Assembly (NCBI RefSeq): GCF_000696305.2
Contig: NZ_AOMT01000026.1
Coordinates: 1-64,000 of the forward strand
Length of the DNA: 64,000 nt
From: Moraxella bovoculi 237
GTDB taxonomy: Bacteria; Pseudomonadota; Gammaproteobacteria; Pseudomonadales; Moraxellaceae
Direction of reading: 5' to 3'
Shown: positions 12,672 through 20,442 of the stretch, piece by piece
How positions within the stretch are numbered: the first letter of the stretch is position 1
Layout of the letters: each line of letters opens with the position of its first letter
Notes under the pieces: model-generated
Database searches by the model: none
What the model was told of the DNA's origin: nothing
What the model saw: only the letters and a program-made list of their open reading frames with translations
Program-made: the position numbers and the translations under genes

Positions 12672-12742
12672 TGGGTTCGGCTATCATATTTGGTTTTTTT
12701 CGGTTACAATAGGTCTATTTGAAGTAATACATAGGAGATCAC

Positions 12743-13780
12743 ATGGCGTGGCCACCAAATCCTCATAAAAATCAAACTCCAACTCAACAAGAGCTCACCA
12801 CATCAAATGCCCCACAGCCAAACTCGCCTGAATGGCGACTCATCGAAAAAACGATGATGGCGAGTATTGATGAACAGCGTCGCGCACGTCGTTGGAGTAT
12901 TTTCTTTAAATTGCTAACGTTCGCCTATGTGGTGTTCTTTGTGCTTATGCTGGGTCGAGGCTGTGCACCGACCCAAACCAAAGGTGCCCCACTGGGCATC
13001 AGTGAGCCACATTTGGCCGTGGTGGATGTGCGCGGTGCGATTACGGCTGATGGCGAGACGAGCGCACACCACATTAATAGTGCATTGACAGAGGCATTCG
13101 AGAACACGCATGCCAAGGCGGTTGCACTTGCCATCAACTCGCCAGGTGGTTCGCCCGTGCAGTCTGATGAGGTGTGGCAGATGGCGATGGATCTAAAACA
13201 AGAGTATCCCGATAAAAAACTGTATGCGGTGATTGGTGACACAGGCGCATCAGGTGCGTATTACATCGCATCGGCAGCGGATGAGATTTGGGTGAATCCA
13301 TCAAGCTTGGTAGGCTCAATTGGTGTCATCATGTCAAGCTACAACATCGGGCAGCTACTTGACAAGATGGGTGTGCAAGACCATACAATGACCGCAGGCG
13401 AGTATAAGGACATTCTGTCCATGTCGCGCCCGATGAATGAAGCTGAGCGTGCGCATGTCCAAAAGCTGCTTGACACCACTCATCAAAACTTCATCGATGC
13501 AGTCAAGCAAGGTCGCGGCGACAAACTAAAAAATGCCGAGCAAAATCAAATCTTTACAGGGCTGTTTTGGACAGGAAAAGAGTCTGTTGAGCTGGGATTG
13601 GCTGATAAGATTGGCAGCATGTCGCAATTGGAAAAAGAACTTAAGCTAGAACAGGTGAATTATAGCTATGTTGATCCTGTGAAGCAGTTCTTTGATCGCT
13701 TTGGCGTACAGATGGGCAAAGGTCTGGGGCAGGGCGTTAAGATTGCCATGAGTGACGAGGTGAAACCAAGCCTAAGATAA
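12743..13780 (+). CDS. sppA: Signal peptide peptidase SppA, S49 family (short form)
   Basis: Membrane serine protease that degrades cleaved signal peptides. It is the short, single-protease-domain form (345 residues). An N-terminal membrane helix lies around residues 50-70 (FFKLLTFAYVVFFVLMLG); the ClpP-like domain includes INSPGGSPVQSDEVW and GDTGASGAYYIASAAD (nucleophile Ser in GASGAYY), followed by SLVGSIGVI. RBS AGGAGA precedes the ATG. It ends in a bidirectional terminator. Confidence 0.93.
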   Translation: MAWPPNPHKNQTPTQQELTTSNAPQPNSPEWRLIEKTMMASIDEQRRARRWSIFFKLLTFAYVVFFVLMLGRGCAPTQTKGAPLGISEPHLAVVDVRGAITADGETSAHHINSALTEAFENTHAKAVALAINSPGGSPVQSDEVWQMAMDLKQEYPDKKLYAVIGDTGASGAYYIASAADEIWVNPSSLVGSIGVIMSSYNIGQLLDKMGVQDHTMTAGEYKDILSMSRPMNEAERAHVQKLLDTTHQNFIDAVKQGRGDKLKNAEQNQIFTGLFWTGKESVELGLADKIGSMSQLEKELKLEQVNYSYVDPVKQFFDRFGVQMGKGLGQGVKIAMSDEVKPSLR

Positions 13781-13792
13781 TGTCAAACAAAT

Positions 13793-13826
13793 AAAAAACA
13801 CACCTAGGTCTTAGGTGTGTTTTTTA
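13793..13826. terminator. Bidirectional terminator between sppA and the convergent small gene
   Basis: ACACACCTA / TAGGTGTGT stem with A-run on one side and T-run on the other, placed between two convergent genes. Confidence 0.9.
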
Positions 13827-13832
13827 TTGGGA

Positions 13833-14138
13833 TTAATTATCTAAATCGCAGCTTTTGTTAACATCTGCCAAGGCTTCATCGATGATTTTTTGGCTGACGC
13901 CTTTTTTGCGAAGCTTTTCGATGAATAGCACGTCATCAGATAGGTTGTAGTTGCAGTTATCTCGGTCTAGACCTTGACGAATATAAAGGCGAATCAGTCC
14001 TTGAATTCTATTAAAGCCATGCGCTCCAGCGGTATCTTCAAGATGCGAGATAATCTCTTCAGATAAGCGCAGATGGATGGGGCGCATGATGACTTCAGGA
14101 TGATTGGAAAATTTGTTTTTGATTTTTGGGGAAATCAT
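13833..14138 (-). CDS. Small ribbon-helix-helix-like protein
   Basis: A 101-residue cytoplasmic protein. The ATG at 14138 is chosen because AAGG lies about eight bases upstream; a longer reading (to 14201) adds residues that look like untranslated leader. Residues about 18-55 (RPIHLRLSEEIISHLEDTAG, then a helix NRIQGLIRLYIRQGL) resemble an RHH DNA-binding fold; the C-terminal half (DDVLFIEKLRKKGVSQKIIDEAL) looks like a second helical region. No toxin partner is next to it. It could be a stand-alone regulator; I do not recognise a named family. Confidence 0.65.
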   Translation of the reverse strand: MISPKIKNKFSNHPEVIMRPIHLRLSEEIISHLEDTAGAHGFNRIQGLIRLYIRQGLDRDNCNYNLSDDVLFIEKLRKKGVSQKIIDEALADVNKSCDLDN

Positions 14139-14273
14139 GGTTGCTACCTTGCCAAAATTTAAAGAGTATTGTAACACACAAGTGGTAGGAAAATAAAACA
14201 AAAGTTGTAGAAAACTTTAAGTGATTCTTGTGATTGCGTTAAGTGTATAACTTTGATTTTTATGAATTTTCAT

Positions 14274-14304
14274 AAAAAAATACGCACCGATGTGGTGCGT
14301 ATTT
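14274..14304 (-). terminator. Terminator after purH
   Basis: AAATACGCACC / GGTGCGTATTT stem (14278-14288 with 14294-14304) followed on the minus strand by a run of seven Ts. Confidence 0.9.
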
Positions 14305-14316
14305 TAGGTCTTGTTA

Positions 14317-15915
14317 TTAGTGACGGAAGTGACGCATGCCTGTGAACACCATGGCGATGCCGTGTTCGTTGGCAGCGGCGATGGTCTCCTCGTCACGCAT
14401 AGAGCCACCAGGTTGGATGATGCATTTGATGCCAGCGGCGGCGGCATTGTCAATGCCATCGCGGAATGGGAAGAAGGCATCTGATGCCATGACAGCACCT
14501 TCAACCACCAGACCTGCGTGTTCTGCCTTAATGGCAGCGATACGTGCAGAGTTCACACGGCTCATCTGACCTGCGCCGATGCCGATGGTTTGGCGATTGT
14601 TGGCATATACGATGGCGTTAGATTTAACGTATTTGGCAACTTTCCAAGCAAAGATCAGATCGTCAAGCTCAGCTTCGGTCGGTGCGCGCTCAGTCACGAC
14701 GCGAAGATCGTTCTTAGTGATCATGCCTAGGTCTTGGTCTTGAACCAACAGACCACCATTAACGCGCTTATAGTCTAGCTGCGTGGCGCGCTCTTCTGGG
14801 TTAGGTAGATCGCCGCAGACCAGTACGCGAACGTTCTTCTTCGTGCCCGTTACTTCTAGCACACCATCTTCGATGCTTGGTGCGATGATGACTTCAACGA
14901 ATTGACGCTCAACAATGGCACGTGCTGTCTCAACATCAAGCCGGCGGTTAAAGGCAATGATGCCGCCAAATGCTGATTCTGGGTCGGTGGCATAAGCCAG
15001 GTTGTATGCATCCAAGATGCCATCTAGTGAAACTGACACACCGCAAGGGTTGGCGTGTTTAACGATCACACAGGCAGGTTTGGTGAATGATTTTACACAT
15101 TCTAAAGCAGCATCGGTGTCAGCGATGTTGTTATAAGACAGCTCTTTGCCTTGTAATTGGCGAGCGGTCGCAACCGAGGCTTCTTGTGCGCCATGCTCCA
15201 CATAGAATGCGGCTTTTTGGTGTGGGTTTTCGCCATAACGCAGGTCTTGTGATTTGGCAAGCTGTACGTTAAAGGTGCGAGCAAAATCAGTCATTCGGGT
15301 GGAGTCTTCGCTTGGTGCTGTAGCGGCATCGTTTAGACGTGCGCCAAAGAATGAAGCAATCATGCCGTCATAATGCGCGGTATGTTCAAAGGCCTTTACC
15401 GCCAAATCAAAACGCGTGGCATAGCTGATGTCGCCTGCGGTTTGGATTTCGTTCAGTACGCGTGCATAGTCTGCTGGGTTGGTGATGATGCCAACGTGTG
15501 CATGGTTCTTAGCGGCAGAGCGCACCATGGCAGGGCCGCCGATGTCGATGTTCTCGATGGCGTCAGACATTTTTACGTCAGACTTAGCCACGGTGGCTGC
15601 GAATGGATATAGGTTCACCGCGACGATGTCAATGCGATCGATGCCGTGTTCGTTCATGATGTCATCATCGATGCCGCGACGGCCTAGGATGCCACCGTGG
15701 ATTTTTGGGTGTAGGGTTTTGACGCGGCCGTCCATCATCTCGCTAAAGCCTGTGTGCGCCGAGACTTCGGTCGCTGCCACGCCAGATTCTGTTAATAGCT
15801 TAAATGTACCACCAGTTGATAAAATTCCAAAACCTGAATCTACCAAGCCTTTGGCAAATTCAACAATACCCGCCTTGTCCGAAACTGACAATAAGGCAAA
15901 ACGCTTAACACTCAT
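14317..15915 (-). CDS. purH: Bifunctional AICAR transformylase / IMP cyclohydrolase
   Basis: Catalyses the last two steps of de novo IMP synthesis. Start is the ATG at 15915 (532 residues), which has GGGGG nearby upstream and begins [20 protein letters not shown]; the reading frame remains open upstream but that part is leader. The N-terminal MGS-fold cyclohydrolase domain (about 1-200) carries STGGTFKLL and TLHPKIHGG; the transformylase domain has [21 protein letters not shown] and [14 protein letters not shown]. It lies downstream of the decayed fis, the usual prmA-fis-purH order of Moraxellaceae. Confidence 0.97.
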   Translation of the reverse strand: MSVKRFALLSVSDKAGIVEFAKGLVDSGFGILSTGGTFKLLTESGVAATEVSAHTGFSEMMDGRVKTLHPKIHGGILGRRGIDDDIMNEHGIDRIDIVAVNLYPFAATVAKSDVKMSDAIENIDIGGPAMVRSAAKNHAHVGIITNPADYARVLNEIQTAGDISYATRFDLAVKAFEHTAHYDGMIASFFGARLNDAATAPSEDSTRMTDFARTFNVQLAKSQDLRYGENPHQKAAFYVEHGAQEASVATARQLQGKELSYNNIADTDAALECVKSFTKPACVIVKHANPCGVSVSLDGILDAYNLAYATDPESAFGGIIAFNRRLDVETARAIVERQFVEVIIAPSIEDGVLEVTGTKKNVRVLVCGDLPNPEERATQLDYKRVNGGLLVQDQDLGMITKNDLRVVTERAPTEAELDDLIFAWKVAKYVKSNAIVYANNRQTIGIGAGQMSRVNSARIAAIKAEHAGLVVEGAVMASDAFFPFRDGIDNAAAAGIKCIIQPGGSMRDEETIAAANEHGIAMVFTGMRHFRH

Positions 15916-16120
15916 AATACCCCCAATGCGCATGACTGCGACTGTATGAACAATAAATAAAATATAAGCCAAATGTACAAAAGAGCGACTCCATAATGAC
16001 ATGAAACGCTCTTGTCAAAAGCCGTTGCCATGATAGCAGTTTTGGCGTTTTTTATAAAGGGGTAGAGGGGATTTTTGTGTGAAATTTTACCATTATTGCA
16101 GGCGAAATTGTGCAGATTGG

Positions 16121-16372
16121 CTAATTACAGCAGTCAGTGTGCTTTTGATTTGTTGCGCAGGGGGTGCCACGGGTTAGACCAAGTAGCTTGGTGGTTTTTG
16201 ATTGGTTACCGTGAGTGTGCTTGAGCGTCGCGATCAATAGCGGACGTTCAAGCTCGGCCAAGAATACTTGATAGATGTCATTGGCCTCCTTGTCAGCGGT
16301 GGCTAGATACTGCTCGACCGCTTGCTCAATGTGCGTCGATCGTGGGATGGGACTAATGTTTTGGTCAATCAG
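16121..16372 (-). pseudogene. fis: Decayed fis (nucleoid-associated protein Fis)
   Basis: The central Fis/HTH-8 core is clear: IEQAVEQYLATADKE, then LAELERPLLIATLKHTHGNQ followed by SKTTKLLGLTRGT. Intact Fis ends RGTLRKKLK plus a few residues. Here a run of five Cs after RGT shifts the frame to PCATNQKH; removing two Cs restores LRNKSKAH, but a TGA then replaces the conserved glycine before LL and TAA (16125-16127), and a Ser replaces the conserved Leu. The start codon also seems lost: DQNISPIPRS looks like the native N-terminus but begins at a CTG (16370-16372), and the open frame upstream to 16453 reads as non-coding sequence. Several independent lesions make a sequencing error unlikely. 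Confidence 0.8.
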
Positions 16373-16674
16373 GGGAATCTTGAAATATAAAATCAAATCT
16401 AAACTGAATAAATGAATTTTCGACCACAAATCGCAAAGTGCAATTAAAAACAAGTCTAAATATTTAAATGTTGCGCAAATATTAACAAAAGCTTGCTGAA
16501 ATTGGTAACGGTTTTATGTTATGCAGTACAATAAAAATGTAATTGTGTAATGATTAAAAAATATACAACTTAATTTGATGAAATAAATAAATCTTATGAA
16601 AGACAATGACTTATCACCGTGTTGGATGAATTTTGAACAAAAGTTAATATTTGTAAAACGATACAAATAATTCA
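16373..16674. other. A/T-rich intergenic region between prmA and the fis remnant
   Basis: About 300 bases, strongly A/T rich. I see no coding frame of known type; the minus-strand open frame to 16453 has no recognisable protein character. It probably contains the former fis promoter. Confidence 0.5.
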
Positions 16675-16713
16675 TAAAAAATCAGCTTTTAATCAATAAG
16701 ATCAAAAGCCGAT
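16675..16713 (-). terminator. Terminator after prmA
   Basis: Minus strand: ATCGGCTTTTGATC pairs with GATTAAAAGCTGAT (16681-16694 with 16700-16713, few mismatches), followed by Ts. Confidence 0.7.
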
Positions 16714-16737
16714 ATGTATCAAATGGTCAAAAGGCGA

Positions 16738-17661
16738 TTATTTCTTGATGCCTGACAGGCGATGCCAGTGGTGATCGTCTTTGTTATCATAGTGATAAGC
16801 GGCACCTAATTCAAAATAAGGCGCATAGGCATCGATGACGCTTTGGGTTTGGTTCTCAATCAATCCTGCTAGTACGATCGAGCCACCGTCTTTTAATAGG
16901 GTGCTAAATAGCGGCGCAAATTCGATGAGTGGCTTGGCTAGGATGTTGGCTGTGATGGTATCGGCTGTGAGGTCATGCGCGCGTTGATATTCGCTAAACT
17001 CTTCGGGCAAGAAGACTTTTAGGCGGTCGGATACGTTGTTTAGGGCGGCGTTTTGGCGTGTCGCGAGAATGGCCTGCGGGTCGATATCCACTGCCAATAC
17101 TTCTTTTGCGCCCAGTAGTAATGCTGCCACGCCCAGCACGCCTGAACCACAGCCATAGTCAATGACGACTTTGTCTTTTAGATTTTGCGCTGACAGCCAG
17201 TCTAGACATAGGCGAGTCGTGGCGTGATAGCCCGTACCAAAGGCAAGACCTGGATCTAAAATCAGATTCGTCGCGGTAGGATCAGGCGCGTCTAGCCATT
17301 CAGGGACGATCCATAGATTGCCTTCGCATTTGACGGGCTTATAATGCGCCATCCATTCGCGGGACCAGTCTTTGTCATCAAGGCGCGTCGTCCAAAATCG
17401 GCTTGCGCTCACTTGTGCGGCGATGTCATTGGCAAGCGTCTCAAAATCCGTGCCATCGAATCGATCGTCTGAATTGGTGTCGTAGATGGCAGTCAAGATA
17501 ACCTCGTCCCATAGCGGCTCCTCGCCAGGCAATGGCTCAAATAATGGCTCATCGCCCGCGTCTTCTAGAAGTATGGAAACCGCTTCGCTTTCATAGAATA
17601 AAGCCTCAGCGAATTCAACTTTATCTTTTGGGCATTGTAGATGTATGTGTTGCCACGACAT
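16738..17661 (-). CDS. prmA: Ribosomal protein L11 methyltransferase
   Basis: Trimethylates several amino groups of ribosomal protein L11. The 307-residue protein has the PrmA N-terminal substrate-recognition domain (LQCPKDKVEFAEALFYE) and a class-I SAM-binding domain with LDPGLAFGTGYHATT and VIDYGCGSGVLGVAALLLGA, then NILAKPLIEFAP. Length is standard. It is followed by a terminator, then the fis remnant. Confidence 0.96.
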   Translation of the reverse strand: MSWQHIHLQCPKDKVEFAEALFYESEAVSILLEDAGDEPLFEPLPGEEPLWDEVILTAIYDTNSDDRFDGTDFETLANDIAAQVSASRFWTTRLDDKDWSREWMAHYKPVKCEGNLWIVPEWLDAPDPTATNLILDPGLAFGTGYHATTRLCLDWLSAQNLKDKVVIDYGCGSGVLGVAALLLGAKEVLAVDIDPQAILATRQNAALNNVSDRLKVFLPEEFSEYQRAHDLTADTITANILAKPLIEFAPLFSTLLKDGGSIVLAGLIENQTQSVIDAYAPYFELGAAYHYDNKDDHHWHRLSGIKK

Positions 17662-17759
17662 AAAATAGCCTTATGTTATCAATTAGAATAAACGCATTAT
17701 AACAAATTTTATCAATCATTTAAAAAATTTTGAGTATTGAACAGCTGCATCGTTAGGCA

Positions 17760-20162
17760 CTATTGATAAAATTGCTCAGATGTGGGCGACTCTTCGTTGC
17801 TAGGCGTGTAGAATTCTTCATCAGAAGGCATGGGCTCTTCGATGATATAATCATCCTCTAAGTAGTCTTCTTCCATGCTCACCAGCTCATCACCCAGTGC
17901 GTCGATGCGCTCTTGTAGGGTGACATTGTAGCGTATGTTCGCAGCGCAGCTGCCGTATTCTTGTGGCATGAATTCACGAATCACCGGTGCCCATATCGCT
18001 CTTTGGCAGCCTTGATGGGACAGCAGTCCTGTGCCGTTATCCAGCCACGTCCATTCGATATCTGCAGGCAGTGGCAGCTCAACAGGCGTGTGATTAAGCG
18101 GCTGCATGAATGCTCGCCAAATGGGCAGAGCGCCTGAGCTTCCGGTAAGCCCGATGGGTTTATTGTCATCACGTCCAATCCAGACCACGGACACATAGTT
18201 ACCGCTATAACCTGCAAACCAAGCATCGCGCCCATCGTTCGTCGTGCCAGTCTTGCCTGCTAGATTAAGGGTTGAATTAAAGTTACCTGCGCGTGCCGTA
18301 CCGTGAGTGAAGACTTTTTGCATGGCGTAATTGGTCAGATAGGTTGCCTTGGGCGATAGGCGAATCTGAGCTCGGCTGTCACTGTTTTGAAGGACTTTTC
18401 CTTTATCGTCAATCACGCTTTTGATGGTATGAATGGGCGCGCTGACTCCGCTATTGGCGAAAGTCTGATAAATGCTAAGAACTTGCATGGGTGACATATC
18501 TACCGCGCCCAGCAGCACTGAAGGGTAGTTAGGAGTCTGATCGCTGACACCCAGCATCTGCAGCTGACGATAAAAAATCGGCAAACCAAACTCCATGCCA
18601 ACATTGACCGCAGCTTGGTTGTAGGACTGAGCCAGTGCGGTGGTGAGTGGTGTTGCGCCATGTGAGATGCCGCTGTAGTTCTTGGGTGTCCAAGTCTGAT
18701 TGCCGATGGTATAAGTCAGCGGGCTGTCATCAACGCTACTGGCTAGATTGTAACGACCTGACTGTAGGGCAGTGAGATAGATAATGGGTTTTAGGAGTGA
18801 GCCGACTTGTCGCTTGGCATCGATGGCGCGGTTGAATCCTGTAAAATCAGCACTACTACCAACAATGGCAACCACCTCGCCCGTAACAGGATTGGCGCTA
18901 ATGAGCGCACCTTGTAGATTGGATTTTTTGTTATTTTTGATGGCATTATCGGCGGCACGTTGGGCGAGAGGATCTAGGGTTGAGATGATCCTCAGACCAC
19001 GGTTTTGTAGGTCTTCTTCTTTATAATAAGCCTTCAATTCGCGCTGAATCGCATCAAAAAAATCAGGAAAGCGGCTCTTGGCGATGGTTGGGGTCTTGAC
19101 CACGTCGAGTGGTTTTTGGGTGGCGCTGTCGTATTCTTCTTGGCTGATTTTGCCTGTGATGAGCATGTTGTGCAGCACGGTGTTACGACGGTCTTTGGCA
19201 CGTTCTGGGTGCTTTCGTGGATTGTAGTAGCTTGAACCTTTGGCAATGCCGACCAATAGCGCGTACTGATCAAGACGAAGCTCCGCCAAGGGTTTATTAA
19301 AATAAAACTGCGATGCAATGCCAAAGCCATTCACCGAGCGATTGCCATTTTGACCAAGGTTGATCTCGTTTAGATAAGCGAGCAGGATCTCATCTTTTTC
19401 ATAATGCAGCTCAAGAAGTAGAGCCATTAGGGCTTCATTGGCTTTACGTTTTAGGGTGCGATCAGAATTTAGGTAGAAATTTTTGATCAGCTGCTGTGTG
19501 ATTGTTGAGCCGCCTTGGCGCGTACCGCCTGTGACATTAGAGAGTAGGGCGCGCGCGGTACCACGCATGGACACGCCGTGATGCTCATAAAAGTTACGAT
19601 CTTCGGTGGCGATGAGTGCATTCATCAGATGCTTTGGCACATTGTCCTTGGTGAGTAGAATGCGATCTTCATTATTCTCAGGATAGATGCCGCCGACATT
19701 CACTGGCTCTAAGCGCAGCGCTGTTCGCTGAGTGGGCTGACTGGTCTGCAGGCGGGCGATTTTACCATTGGAGAACAGCACCTTGATGGTCTGCTTGGGT
19801 TCGACATCGCCATCACCATAATTAAAGCCACGCGTATAGATGGTGTAGGTGCTGCCTGATTTTTGGTAGCTGCCTTGGGTGTTTTTGCCTTGGCTGTAGT
19901 TAAGGAGTTTTAGCCATGATTCTAGATCGCCTGCTTTGACAGGTGCGTTCGGATATAGCTCTAGCGGGCGTGAATAGACAGTGGCGGGGATGTCCCAGCG
20001 GCGATTTTCAAATTTATTGATGATGGTGTTATTTAGATAAAACGCATATAAACCCAATAAAATCATCACCGCAACAATGATGATAAGCAGGATAAAACCA
20101 ATGATTGAGCCTTGTTGTTGTTTTGGGGGTTGGCCTGTAAATTGATCAAAGGACTTCGTCAT
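17760..20162 (-). CDS. mrcB: Penicillin-binding protein 1B (bifunctional transglycosylase/transpeptidase)
   Basis: Class A PBP that polymerises and cross-links peptidoglycan. The ATG at 20162 (800 residues) has AAGG upstream and gives the expected short cytoplasmic tail before the membrane helix (FILLIIIVAVMILLGLYAFYL). The GT51 domain carries ATEDRNFYEHHGVSMRGTARA and QGGSTITQQLIKNFY; the transpeptidase domain has SLLK (SxxK), SYN (SxN) and KTGT in AGKTGTTNDGRDAWF. The last 60 residues are rich in Glu and Asp. A UB2H-like region between helix and GT51 supports PBP1b rather than PBP1a. Confidence 0.95.
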   Translation of the reverse strand: MTKSFDQFTGQPPKQQQGSIIGFILLIIIVAVMILLGLYAFYLNNTIINKFENRRWDIPATVYSRPLELYPNAPVKAGDLESWLKLLNYSQGKNTQGSYQKSGSTYTIYTRGFNYGDGDVEPKQTIKVLFSNGKIARLQTSQPTQRTALRLEPVNVGGIYPENNEDRILLTKDNVPKHLMNALIATEDRNFYEHHGVSMRGTARALLSNVTGGTRQGGSTITQQLIKNFYLNSDRTLKRKANEALMALLLELHYEKDEILLAYLNEINLGQNGNRSVNGFGIASQFYFNKPLAELRLDQYALLVGIAKGSSYYNPRKHPERAKDRRNTVLHNMLITGKISQEEYDSATQKPLDVVKTPTIAKSRFPDFFDAIQRELKAYYKEEDLQNRGLRIISTLDPLAQRAADNAIKNNKKSNLQGALISANPVTGEVVAIVGSSADFTGFNRAIDAKRQVGSLLKPIIYLTALQSGRYNLASSVDDSPLTYTIGNQTWTPKNYSGISHGATPLTTALAQSYNQAAVNVGMEFGLPIFYRQLQMLGVSDQTPNYPSVLLGAVDMSPMQVLSIYQTFANSGVSAPIHTIKSVIDDKGKVLQNSDSRAQIRLSPKATYLTNYAMQKVFTHGTARAGNFNSTLNLAGKTGTTNDGRDAWFAGYSGNYVSVVWIGRDDNKPIGLTGSSGALPIWRAFMQPLNHTPVELPLPADIEWTWLDNGTGLLSHQGCQRAIWAPVIREFMPQEYGSCAANIRYNVTLQERIDALGDELVSMEEDYLEDDYIIEEPMPSDEEFYTPSNEESPTSEQFYQ

Positions 20163-20398
20163 AAACTGACCTTGCAAATAAATTACCAACATACTAGCGA
20201 TTTGCGATGAAATTATCAAGGGGCTTGTATGATTTGATGTGCTTGTTGGTTTCGGGTTTGTAGAATTTTTGATAAGTGTTTCAATTTTATGGTAATAATA
20301 CAAATAAGTTCATGGAAAATTGATGAAAAAACACCGTGAGTATTGTCATCGTGTTACTGGAGAATTTCTCAATCAACGCGCCTGATGACACATGAAAG

Positions 20399-20407
20399 TG
20401 ATATAAT
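20399..20407 (+). promoter_or_regulatory. Extended -10 promoter for the copper ATPase gene
   Basis: TGATATAAT (TGn plus consensus TATAAT at 20402-20407), 36 bases before the start codon. No good -35 seen. Confidence 0.6.
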
Positions 20408-20442
20408 AACGCGTTTATGCCAAATTAAAAAAGTGTTTGATT

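Noticed and set aside
14274-14304. REP-like palindrome
   Set aside because: It is a plain Rho-independent terminator of purH, as are the other hairpins in the window; no shared repeat family was seen.
15479-15949. Long open frame on the plus strand inside purH
   Set aside because: It is antisense to a well-conserved purH and has no protein character of its own.
16373-16453. Possible extended N-terminus of Fis
   Set aside because: The sequence upstream of DQNISP reads as A/T-rich leader and not as protein.
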